From Chrysaora quinquecirrha (taxonomy: Eukaryota; Cnidaria; Scyphozoa; Semaeostomeae; Pelagiidae): a stretch of DNA of 64,000 nt. The notes below the pieces were generated by a model, which made no database searches, had not been told where the DNA came from, and worked only from the letters and a program-made list of their open reading frames with translations. A program made the translations under genes and the position numbers. Below, piece after piece: positions 13,401 to 22,389 of the stretch (the stretch's first letter is position 1; each line of letters starts with the position of its first letter). The stretch spans positions 4,488,282-4,552,281 of the forward strand of contig JACTAT010000010.1 of NCBI GenBank assembly GCA_014526335.1, given 5' to 3'.

Positions 13401-16400
13401 GATACAGTTTGTTTTTGTACATTTAGTGTGTTTATGTAACTGAAATAACAAGATTTGTCTCTTTCTTTTTGCTCTTATATTTTTATCCAATTATATTTCT
13501 TTTGCGTTGAAGCTTCGCAGTTTTTTGTTTTTGTTTTCCCGCGGTTCTCATCATCTGTGGGTTGCTTGCAAGCAACAAAAAGGGAAAGTATAATTTTGAG
13601 TTTCAGAGTTAGGCCCACGGAAAACGATCAAACATTGTTTGTCAAAAATCTGAAACTCGCTTGTCAAAATGTTTGACCATGGACAAAATGTTTGACCATA
13701 TCACAAAACATTGCTTGCCAAACCTTTTTAGATTGTGAAAGCTTTTAATAGACATTGTTAAGCGAATTCTGCTTGTCGAACAATGTTCAGTGACGTGGCC
13801 AAACGGTCAAACATTGCTTGAAGAGCAGATTTCAAATGTTTGACAAAAAATGTTTGATCGTTTGGACAGGTCCTGACAGTCCCGAATGCATGTTGAAGGA
13901 AAGCAAACAAGAAAGCAGACAAGCAAGCAAGCAGGTAAGCAAGCAGAAGCAAACAGACAAGCAAGCAATCAAACAAGCAAGCAATCAATCAAGCAGGCAA
14001 GCAAGCAAGCAAGCAGGCAAGCAGGCAGGCAATCAAGCAGGCAAGCAAGCAAGCAAGTAGGCAAGCAAGCAGGTAAGCAGACAAGCAAGTAAGCAGGCAA
14101 GCAAGAAGGCTAGCAAGCAGGCAGGCAAGCAAGCAAGCAAGCAAGCAAGCAGGCAAGCAAGCTGGAACTAGGAAGGAGAGAAGCAGACAAGCAAGCAAGC
14201 ATGTTTATAAATTTCTGCTCAAGGAAATGTTATGCCCTAGAAGAATGGGTGTTTCCTCGAAGAAAACTGAGCGTGGCTTTCGACACCGACAACCGCGCTT
14301 AGGCCCATCTCAGCTCTTGACTGCGCTGCGTTTAGTCTAGTTGATAGCCAAGTCGGTTCATCGAGTTTGAAGGACGTAAGTTCGATGAAGCGAAAATGAT
14401 AAACAAGCTTAGTTTCTCCCTGAGAAGCTCTCTAAAGCAACTAATGCATCATCAACAAGCTGCGGAAAAGAACAGCATTGTTTTTCCTAAACAATTGCAG
14501 ATTAACTAATTGCAAGGGATAGGCCTAATCCTAAAGCAATCTCAATCTAATCTGACATGAGTAGCTACAACGGCAGAATTATTTTTTATAATCTCATTTT
14601 TTTAATTCTCATACTAGCCATATCTTAACCACAAGTCTCTAAGAAAATCTGGTTAAAATGCTCACACATACGCCTGAATAATGCACGAGCACAATGCCCG
14701 CATTCTTACCTGATGGAAGATGGCATCTTGTTGGCATATCATGACTTGAGTGTATTAGGTACACAGGGCGGGGGGTTCTTGGCTAAATTTTGGGTAGGGG
14801 TCTGCCACCGGCGTATTCAAAATGGTACCTTTATATATTACCTAATTCAATGCCCTTGATTATTTGGTTAAGCACGATCCCTTTGACTACAAACAAAAAA
14901 GTGCACAAACAAGAACTGAAAATCAACCAACCAATCATAGTGCAGCTTCGAAAAATACTGTGTCGTGATTGGCTGGCGTTCCAAAAAGGAAAAGGCGCGT
15001 TTTTGCCCAGATTATTGCCAAATACATGACACCTCGTGCTCTGAACTGTCATACCGATGCTTGTTGTTAGCTACTACTGTTGTTTGTTCAACATCCAGAC
15101 TAAAGGCCCTCTGGCTAAACGAGAAAACATTGTCGGTCAAACATCTGAGACTAGCTTTACAAGCAATGTTTGACTTTTTGGCCATGCCGCAAAAACATTG
15201 CCTGACAAGCAGAATTGTTTGATAAACTTAACAAATATTTTCTGCATTTTACAAGCAAAATGTGTATGACGAGCAATGTTCTGCAACGTGGCTAAACGGT
15301 TAAACATTTTTGTTAAACATTTTGACAAACATTTTTTACAAGCACATTAAAAATGTTTGATCACTGGTGTTTGATACTTGACCAGAGCCTAAAACTCCAG
15401 AGTTTTTTAACTAGCTGCTTTACTTCCAGAGCGTTTTCCAAACTCTAAAGGCCCCGTTTACACTGTAGCGGATCACTTTTTGATCCGCTGCAAAAAGTGT
15501 ATCGGATGAGGCTTCCGTTTAGACACGAAAAGGGATCCGATACAATTTTTGCTCACCTATCCGTACACATTTTGTATCTGCTAGGCAAGAGGATCAATCT
15601 TGTACCTGTTCGAATCAAAAAGTGATCCGCTACAGTGTAGACGCTTCTATCCGACACACTTTTTGATGCTGATTCGCAAAGAGGCCATTTTCTATTCACA
15701 TCGAGCAAAATTTTCCCGCACAAATTTCAATCTGGTTGCTTGTTGAGTCGTGGAATTATTACAAACATTATTCTTCAGAAATGATTTTGACAATGAAAAA
15801 TAAAATGTGCGTTTTATCATTCTTTTTGTAGTGGATCAAAAAGTGATCCGATACAGTGTAAACGCCTAAACGTTCAGAAAGTAAGGTCAATGGACGCCGG
15901 GGACCATTGAATATACACGGAAGGTATTCATTAGACATACCGAAAAACGCATAGCTTAAAAGAAGAGATTTGTTAATTGTCAAATAGCTTCAGTGTTCAG
16001 CATTCGTGGAGTTGCTAAAAGAGTTAGCCAAAAGATATTCAGAATCTTATTAGCATCTCTTAAGGAAGTAAATACATAGCGGTGTTTGCTGCAATTATCT
16101 TCTTCCTCGTTGCTAGAAATACGGATTAACCTTTTTAAAGGACGGGGAAATATCACAAAAATACTGACGCACAGGGATTTGAGTTTTCGCGCGGCAAGGA
16201 AAACGAGAGCTTAAATTCAACTTATGACGTACCTAGTACGTACAATGCTTATACATGCATAGCCAATTTTGACTACCCGACCTAATTTTCTGCGAACTCT
16301 GGAAAAACCCTCAGACACTAGTTCCTTTTTGACGGCAACTAATCGGTAAACAGTTCCAGAAAAAAATTTGGCATGCTATGTTGTACTTTTGAGTTGATAA

Positions 16401-19400
16401 CTGATTTCCTTCCCCTCAGTGGAAGACGACCTGAGCGCTCTTGCGACCCCGATCAACAGTGTCCAATGAGTTCTGACTAGACTGACATGTCGACATAAGT
16501 TAGCAGTTAGCTACAACTAGTTGGCGTTAGTTCTATCATTGTATCGTAGGTTAACATAAGCCTGGCCTCAGACTTTCTGCTTTAGAGCCTCGTAGGTATA
16601 ATTTAACGCAAGGACAACGAAACATTCATCAACTGCAATAGGCCTTTCATTATATCAATTTTCCGTGCAGTATTCGTGCACGTGTTCAATGGTTAGCTAA
16701 GGGATCTTGAAAAATCCTATTAGCATATATCTTCCACAAGGAACTAGAGAAATGCCGCGGCTTGTCATTATCAATACGGATAGAAATTTAAATTACGGCA
16801 AATGACCAACAAGAACTTTGACGTAAGGAGAGTTTGGATTCAATCTTGCGCGGAAAGGCAAACGAGAGAGTATAAATTCCACTGATGACGTATCTACGTG
16901 CATAAATTGCCAATAGAGGCATTCATATACCTAATGGCATTAAAACTTGATAATTATATTAGTTTTAATTAGTGGAAGCGGTTAGCGTTCCAAACTGTTC
17001 AGCCGCCGCCGATTATGCTATACAACGGATCACGGAAATTTTACGGGCACGTAATCTGAAATAGCGTGGAATACAGTCTGGGTCAGGGAAGGAAGGCTTA
17101 AGTTCATCTCTGTTACTCCAATTTTTAACTGTATCTTTGGGGTAACAGGCACCAAAAAGCAAGAAACGCAGGGCGGATGGATTTGGTTGTCTTATAAGCC
17201 TATTTAACTGTGGCGTAGTATTTCACTTGCAGGGCTTGAGCTAAAGGTTGTAGGCTGTAGGTTCTGGGTTCGAGTCACGCGATTTCTATCTATGGCTCCA
17301 GAGATTACAACCTTGGGGAACATTTTTAACACAGACGTGCCTCTCACTACCAAAGTGTATGGCTGCACACTGTTATATGCAAAATGCATCCAGACCAGGA
17401 GTAAAGTGCAAAATCGATTGAGTTGCCTTAGGCTAAGAGACAATAAAACTCTATGCAGTTTCGGTGTGTTGGTAACGGTAGCCTCCTTAACTTTTACAGA
17501 TTTGCCTTTATTTGTCCTCATGACTACAAGCTGTTAACCAATAGAAATCGATTTCTTACCTGAGCCAACATTTTCTGGGATTGTCTTTACCAGTGATGAA
17601 CGCGTAAACGAAGGTCTGTAGTTGATAGCTGGAAAGATAAAAAGCAGATTGATTGGTTTAGAAATCAAAATGCAGGTTCGAAAGAGCTAATAGATACCTA
17701 TATATGACAAGGGCCTCACTAATCAATGAATCATGTGCTACTGATTTCTTTCAAGTCTTAGAGCCAGGCAGCAATTGTACAAATGTAACCAGGGATACTA
17801 GTTATAAGCCTTCTTGGGCTTAGAGGTAAACAAAGACAAAAAGCTTTGGCCAAACGATCAAACATTGCTGACCAAACATTTGAGATTATCTTTACAAGCA
17901 ATGTTTGACTGTTTGGCCACATCACAAAATAATGTTTGACAAGCAGAATTTGATCAGCAATATTTTTAAAAAAACATTTCATGCTTGTATTAAGCAAAAA
18001 ATATTGGACGAGCAATGTTTTGACCAAACGGTCAAAAATTGCTTGTAAAGCAAATTGCAAATGTTAGACCAACAATGTTTGATTTTTTGGCCGCCTTTCT
18101 AACATTGCTTTTCAAACATTTTCTTTTTTTGACAAACCGCAACAACTTGTAGCATTTCACCCCCTAGCAAAATTTCCTAGCAACAAGGCGTTCATGCTTG
18201 CGCATTAGCAATAATGTCGCAAATTTTAAATGCTGGACCAAAAATGGTTGATCGTTTGGATAGGGGCTAAGAATGGAGGCGGGGCTCCAGGGCGTTGCTA
18301 GAAATGAACTGGGATGATAATTTGAGGTAACCTCGCAAGCCTATATGTAAACTAGCCCCAATTCTCCTCAATGGATTGGTGACGCGCATACGAAAAGTGC
18401 TAATTAATAAAACACCGTTTCAAAGCACTGTTAAACAAACTAGGTCGATTGTTTGATCAAGGTTGACTCATTCATTATTTTCCGTTTTATTTCTTTTTCG
18501 CTACGGCTTTTTCTTTTCGCCTGACTTTCCGTTCAACTGTACAAAGACCACTGAGAGATCTCTATCCGGTATTTCTGTTCCAATGTTCCAATAGCATTCC
18601 AGTGACATTCCGAAGAAAAATAAAGTACGTTTCAGCATACTATAGCACTAAGAAATTTCGGATTAAGGATTCAAAAGTAAATCCTGAAGAGGAGCTAACG
18701 CTCGCTGACTAAAGAGGAACCCCACTTGGATCTATAGAACAGGAAAATGCGTTTAGAAATCGACCCCGGAGGCAATTTGAAAGCTTTGCATATTTTGCTG
18801 CTGTCCGTATGCAAGCTATACACAGTATTGCTGAGTCATTACTTAAAAACTTAAAAATACATTACGGGACGCAACAGCGAAGATTAAAAGTTAAAGATAG
18901 CGGAAAAATTATATTGCAACACAAAATTGGGGAATCAGGGTCGATGGAGCCAAGGTTATAAATATAAAATAAATATAAATGTAATTAAGGGGCAAAAGGC
19001 TAACGCCTATAAAACCCTGAGTTTAAGCATTTAAATTAATCAGTTAGTACAAAAGTTATATTTTTCATCGCGACGGAAACTGTCATATAGTTTTTCAAAA
19101 TTCTTTGTAGGTTGTATTTTGAGGCTCAAAAACTTAAGTAACAGTGTTGAAAAGCCTCCAAATTTTAATGGAAGCATGTATATTTAAACAAAACATATGT
19201 TCATCCTGTAATTGTTGGACGGGCAAAGAGGGCAAAATTTTTTTTTCGAGCGCAATCCCCCGTCTCCTCCTTTGGCTTCATACTTTTCTATATTCCTGAA
19301 TTTTTCTCACTTTGATCATGCATAGAGAGACTAAAATCCGCTCAAACAATAAAAGTTCCCCATTCTGGGAAACAAGACACTTAAACTTATTCTTGTGTTT

Positions 19401-20989
19401 CATTGATGAAATGGGTGTCTTTAGCTAATTTCGCTGGCTTTTTGTATATTCTCTGATCGCACGCGAAGAGCTTTTGATATGAAATGAAAAGTAGACTTAT
19501 TACATTCGTCGTAGCCTATGCTTCTCCATATCCCACCATCCTGCTCAAATTCTGAAAAAACAGCAATCGTGTCAAGATGTTAGTATCTGTCCTCGAAAGG
19601 GTGGGGGAATGTAGTAAGTCTACAAAAAAAGCGGAAATCATTTTCGCCTTTTGCTGCGAAGCCCGGAATAGTCCGAGGACGAAACCTGTTCGCGCAAAGA
19701 ACTTTAGTTACAGGCGATCCCTTCATTCAAATCAAAAGAAATTATGATTACTAACTCCAATCTAAATCCCGGATTGCAGGGGGACCGGGACAATTAAGGG
19801 GACGAAGGGAGGAGAGAAATTCTAAAATCAGCAGTCGGGGGCGGTGATTACGTCCGCATCCGCACCGAAAAGTAAGCCATTGTTCAGTCAGGGTTTCCCG
19901 CAACGTTCTTAGCTCCTGTTAACCAAAATAATAACTAAACTCGGTTGAATTATGAAACCTGTGTGTGGTCAACAAGAATCAATTGTAGGATTTTCCCATG
20001 GCTGTAAGCCTCTTGTACACGACCTGAGATTTTTTGGTTGAATGAAAAACTTAAATACGCTCTGACAAGCTTAGAAATAATGCATAAATGTTTGTTGTTT
20101 AAGATTTTGTTCTTAATTTCAGAATTTAAGTAGATGTTTGAATTATTCATGATATAATAACAACATCGACCTGAGCCACAGCGTGAGCTGAGAAGAGAGA
20201 ATTAGGCCTATCAATGATATATCTTTGGGTTCATTAAAGACTAAGGTTCATTTAAGGAAACAGCTGTGTGTTGTTGTAGTTGTTAAGCCTGGGAGGCGTA
20301 ATAAGTCTACGTTAGGACATATTCATTCAGCCTCGATATCAAGATATTACTATGCCTCAGCCTTGGGAATAAAGCTACTTGTTTCTGTAGACTGCAGGAG
20401 TAATGGCTATTGAGTTGAACTGTTAGACGCTCAAATCCTCAAACTACTAACGGCGGAGAAGACACCATAAAATGTACCCAACTAGGATAAAAAATTAAAA
20501 ATGTCCCCAAAATATATGTGCCCTCTGTGAGCTCTCCGTTTAACATTTTAAAAGAAGCCTATATTCGTATTCTAAAGATTGCTGATAATAACCAAGGCAG
20601 AAAGTTTATTATACCAATTAGGGCGACAAATGTATACCATTCCTCTTACCCCTCGATACAAAATCCAAGGGGCATTTCACTGCTTAAAAATCTCGTACAT
20701 CTGTGATGGAAATCCTATTGTCTTCATGGAAGTCCCTTGGAAATCCTTTTGTCTTAATAAAAATCTCGTAAATTTTTGTCAAAAGTGAAATGCGCCTCGA
20801 ATGAATTAAAGAAAGAAAGGGCCTAAGTAGATTAAATATCATAGGGTACATGGCATGCACAATAAGAACAGAAATCTAGAAGCATGAAGCATGCATTCGC
20901 TTACCGCTGCAAAAACTCAATGTACACATCAGTAAACCAAACCAGATGAAAAGTTTCTCCAAATGAAATCTCCCTGCCACCAAACCCAT
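1540..20989 (-). CDS. Five-repeat cadherin without cytoplasmic tail (15 exons, 629 aa)
   Basis: Calcium-dependent adhesion-type ectodomain protein. Coding exons in transcript order, each with an AG acceptor and GT donor: 20905-20989, 17560-17628, 12484-12629, 10565-10633, 9011-9100, 8757-8855, 7938-8039, 7098-7226, 6595-6673, 5686-5789, 4496-4675, 3715-3843, 2867-3031, 2386-2459, 1540-1909. They total 1890 nt and stay in frame to TAG. Residues 1-28 are a signal peptide. Five EC repeats follow, with inter-repeat motifs DINDNAPVF (134-142), DVCDTKPKF (240-248), DVNDNKPVF (345-353) and NVNDNEPNF (451-459), and LDRE or LDYE calcium motifs. A Thr-rich stalk (about 564-577) leads to hydrophobic residues 615-629, which end the protein. 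There is no catenin-binding tail, so a GPI signal or tail anchor is inferred. The EC2/EC3 linker has lost both Asn residues. The donor at 8757 (GTATAG) is weak. An AG just upstream of the ATG suggests a further 5' UTR exon. Exact orthologue unknown. Confidence 0.92.
2090..2230 (-). mobile_element. SINE body fragment
   Basis: Shares ACCGACC..GGATGGACAGCTGAGTTG and the following segment with the better tRNA-headed copy at 35265-35478. The tRNA-like head is eroded here. Lies in the last cadherin intron. Confidence 0.5.
3903..4093. mobile_element. hAT-type MITE, 191 bp
   Basis: Ends are CAGTGGCGTAGC and, inverted, CAGTGGCTTAGC (11 of 12 match). It is flanked by TTTAGAAA at 3895-3902 and GTTAGAAA at 4094-4101, an 8-bp duplication with one change, as hAT transposases make. 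It encodes nothing and sits in a cadherin intron. Confidence 0.8.
4712..4778. repeat. (ACTG)n tetranucleotide array, short
   Basis: About 16 near-perfect GACT/CTGA units in a cadherin intron, about 280 bp from the long array of the same unit. Confidence 0.95.
5056..5464. repeat. (ACTG)n tetranucleotide array, long, with CCAA and AACT margin
   Basis: About 85 units of GACT, almost perfect (one CTCA unit near 5262), then a switch to CCAA units (5395-5430) and AACT units up to 5464. It gives a spurious Ser-Val-Ser-Gln frame on the minus strand. Confidence 0.97.
5925..6015 (+). mobile_element. tRNA-like SINE head fragment
   Basis: Contains TGGTAAAACGTCGTCG (A-box-like) and GGTTCGAATCC (B box) about 50 bp apart, as in the tRNA-derived head of a SINE. 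A closed cloverleaf is not evident. Confidence 0.45.
6228..6440 (-). mobile_element. tRNA-derived SINE
   Basis: On the minus strand an A-box-like GTGGAGGATTG is followed by GTGGGTTCGAATCCAG, a perfect B-box core. Located in a cadherin intron. Confidence 0.55.
7855..7925. repeat. AT-rich ATATGTAT microsatellite
   Basis: Repeated ATAGCATATATG and TATATATAAATAG units immediately 3' of cadherin exon 7938-8039 in gene orientation. Confidence 0.7.
8086..8206. mobile_element. TAGACTTA-family MITE copy
   Basis: Shares the CGCTCCTCCACACTCCACCA tract and the GGTAATAAGTCTAG end with the copy at 876-1088. The left end is degraded. Lies in a cadherin intron. Confidence 0.6.
9105..9478. repeat. Direct repeat of about 45 bp interrupted by a palindromic MITE
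   Basis: AAACATTTTGAAACAATTAT..CATT..AAG.GTCAATCTTA occurs at 9107-9150 and again at 9398-9442, with a partial third unit to 9478. The MITE at 9153-9380 lies between the first two units. Confidence 0.75.
9153..9380. mobile_element. MITE with CCCATTTCCACTT ends, 228 bp
   Basis: Long inverted ends: the left G.CCCATTTCCACTTCGTT.. is mirrored by ..AATGAAGTGGAAATGGG.C, and both continue into CGCATTCGCTG and GTTCGCTAGC. The interior has no coding capacity. Confidence 0.8.
10194..10459. repeat. (GTTA)n then (GTCA)n tetranucleotide array
   Basis: A degenerate GTTA-type tract (10194-10285) passes into about 43 GTCA units. The unit is the reverse complement of the GACT array at 5056, in the same gene. 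Confidence 0.95.
11965..12434. mobile_element. Two adjacent TAGACTTA-family MITE segments
   Basis: One segment begins TAGACTTATTACCTGAGTC at 11965. The next runs from TAGACTTACTACATGAGTCG at 12203 to GACTCAGGTAATAAGTCTA near 12434. The second pair of ends is strongly inverted. They lie just 5' of the donor side of cadherin exon 12484-12629. Confidence 0.65.
12888..12950. repeat. 15-bp minisatellite, about 4 units
   Basis: Unit AACTTGGTCGTGCC(A/G) repeats with alternating A and G at the join. Intronic. Confidence 0.85.
13043..13277. mobile_element. Mariner/Tc1-like MITE, 235 bp, TA target
   Basis: Ends CAATATTGGACAAAA and inverted CAATTTTGGACAAAA (14 of 15 match), with TA on both sides (13041-13042 and 13278-13279). 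No transposase. Confidence 0.7.
13609..13874. mobile_element. CAAACATTG-family MITE copy
   Basis: Begins TTAGGCCCACGGAAAACGATC and ends GTTTGATCGTTTGGACAGG. It has the internal AAACATTGCTTG-type short inverted units of the family. Confidence 0.75.
13901..14200. repeat. (AAGC)n array, imperfect
   Basis: About 300 bp of AAGC with scattered AGGC, AAAC and AATC variants, directly after a CAAACATTG MITE. It gives spurious Lys-Gln-Ala-Ser and Ala-Cys-Leu-Leu frames. Confidence 0.95.
15101..15394. mobile_element. CAAACATTG-family MITE copy
   Basis: Starts TAAAGGCCCTCTGGCTAAAC and ends TTGACCAGAGCCTAAA, with the family interior. Confidence 0.75.
15451..15867. mobile_element. MITE with CGTTTACACTGTA ends, 417 bp
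   Basis: Left end GCCCCGTTTACACTGTAGCG and GGATCACTTTTTGATCC are mirrored at the right end as GGATCAAAAAGTGATCCGAT and ACAGTGTAAACGCC. The GGATC..GATCC motif is itself palindromic and recurs inside. Confidence 0.85.
16018..16925. repeat. Diverged direct duplication of about 230 bp
   Basis: Copy 1 at 16018-16265 and copy 2 at 16695-16925 share, in order, TTAGC..AAGGGATCTT-like, CTTATTAGCAT-like, ATACGGAT, GGCAAGGAAAACGAGAG-like, TAAATTC and TGACGTA segments, with many changes between. Intronic to the cadherin gene. Confidence 0.6.
17205..17470 (+). mobile_element. tRNA-derived SINE (copy 1)
   Basis: Has the B box GGGTTCGAGTCAC. The body shares GAGATTACAACCTTGGG, GTGCCTCTC.CTAC and ATGCATCCAGACCAGG with the copy at 48055-48300. 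It lies about 90 bp from cadherin exon 17560-17628. Confidence 0.75.
17841..18270. mobile_element. CAAACATTG-family MITE copy, compound
   Basis: Starts CTTTGGCCAAACGATCAAAC. A first family end falls near 18096 and a second (GATCGTTTGGATAGGGGCTAA) at 18270, so it is either two partial copies or one with an internal insertion. Confidence 0.7.
18280..19490. other. Intronic stretch, nothing recognised
   Basis: AT-rich sequence inside the first cadherin intron. No exon, repeat family or RNA gene was seen. Confidence 0.4.
19492..19623. mobile_element. TAGACTTA-family MITE, compact copy
   Basis: GTAGACTTATTACATTC opens and GAATGTAGTAAGTCTAC closes it, an almost perfect 17-bp inverted repeat. This is the cleanest definition of this family's ends in the window. 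Confidence 0.8.
20665..20800. mobile_element. Short MITE related to the CGAGGGG element
   Basis: Shares ATAAAAATCTCGTA, TGGAAATCCTTTTG and GGGGCATTTCACT with the segments at 58078-58216 and 53104-53257. The ends are GGGGCATTTCACT and its imperfect inverse AGTGAAATGCGCCTC. Confidence 0.6.
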
Positions 20990-21990
20990 ATTAAAACTAG
21001 AAAATAGAACATAAACAAATTAAGATGCATGGTCGATTTAAATCGTGACTAATTTAGATAAGTTACGTGTCTCGTGCTTTGTCGCTCAAAAGGGTCAATG
21101 AGCTTGTTACAGACGCGTGTATGCTTAAGTTGATTAGCTCAAAAAAGCTGCTTATTATGAACAATTTGATTTATTCTCGGAAGAAAATAAGCTAGAGAAG
21201 TTTTCTTAGACTTATGGGAGGTTTATGACTCAAGACCAGACCAACTGTGAATGGAGTCTGCTACTTTTAAAAGAGAAGCAAGGGTAAAACGACTCCCCAA
21301 AGACTACTTCTTGTATGTAGACCATCAAGAGTGTGATATCGATGAACCCTTATTACCCTGAGCCCCATTCTATTTGTCAGTGGATACCCACATCATTCAT
21401 ACCATCGCTATAAAGGAAAACATCACTCAGATGTCAGAACCTGAAGAAAAAACGCGGGGCTGACATCATAGCAAATGATTTTTGAGAACTTCATCTTTAC
21501 TATCTTGTCCTAAAGTGTCCCTAAACTTTAACGTCCGTGCCACTGCAACTCTGAAATGCTCCACACAACCATGGCAACCGCCACATCTCCAAAACTTCTT
21601 ACAAAAATGACAAAGTGACTTTATCAGATATAGCCTTTACTTCACTTTATTCAACAGATACAGTGTATAAACGTGCAAGCATGAAACTTAAACTTGCGGC
21701 CTAAAGATAACATAGGCACTTTTGATAAACAGCATAAAGCAATCGGCAAATGTTTAGTTTAGGCCAGACAAAAACAATTTGCCTTTGGATTCTTAAAGAT
21801 TTGGGTTTAGTTTCTTATCTCGGAGTTGAGATGTCTCTCAAGGTATGATAAGGCAGTTATCGAAGCACTACCTTGTGGTATCTCGTGCTTCAGAATTGAA
21901 CGAAATGCTAAAGGCACGCTTAGGTATCAATCATATTGATGTATGCATTGAATTTGTTACGATACCTAATTTTGATGTATCAGCAATATA

Positions 21991-22385
21991 CAAGCACGAT
22001 TCGAGAACATATACTATATAGCACATGGGTTTCAGGCGGTATTAGGCATCCATATACCTCTGTACAGTAGTTTTGGCATCAAGTGCAAGGCCCATACCTA
22101 TAATCATTGCTGGGATCAGCACTGTACAAGCACGATTCGAGAATATATACTATATAGCACCATGGGTCTCAGGAGGTATTAGGCATCCATATACCTCTGT
22201 ACAGTAGTTTTGGCATCAAGTGCAAGGCCCATACCTATAATTATTGCTGGGATCAGCACTGTACAATATATCAGCACTATATATCGTATAGCAGCACAGG
22301 TTTCTGGAGGTATTAGGCATCCAAATATCTCTCTACAGTAGTTTCAAGCATTAAATTCAATACCCATACCTCTAATTATTGCTTC
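21991..22385. repeat. 136-bp tandem repeat, about 2.8 units
   Basis: Unit 1 at 21991-22126 and unit 2 at 22127-22265 are nearly identical (CAAGCACGATTCGAGAA, GGCATCCATATACCTCTGTA, TTTTGGCATCAAGTGCAAGG). A more diverged partial third unit runs to 22385. It lies about 1 kb upstream of the cadherin start. Confidence 0.92.
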
Positions 22386-22389
22386 AGAT

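Noticed and set aside
13818..14198. Lys-Gln-Ala-Ser and Ala-Cys-Leu-Leu frames
   Set aside because: Translations of the AAGC array.
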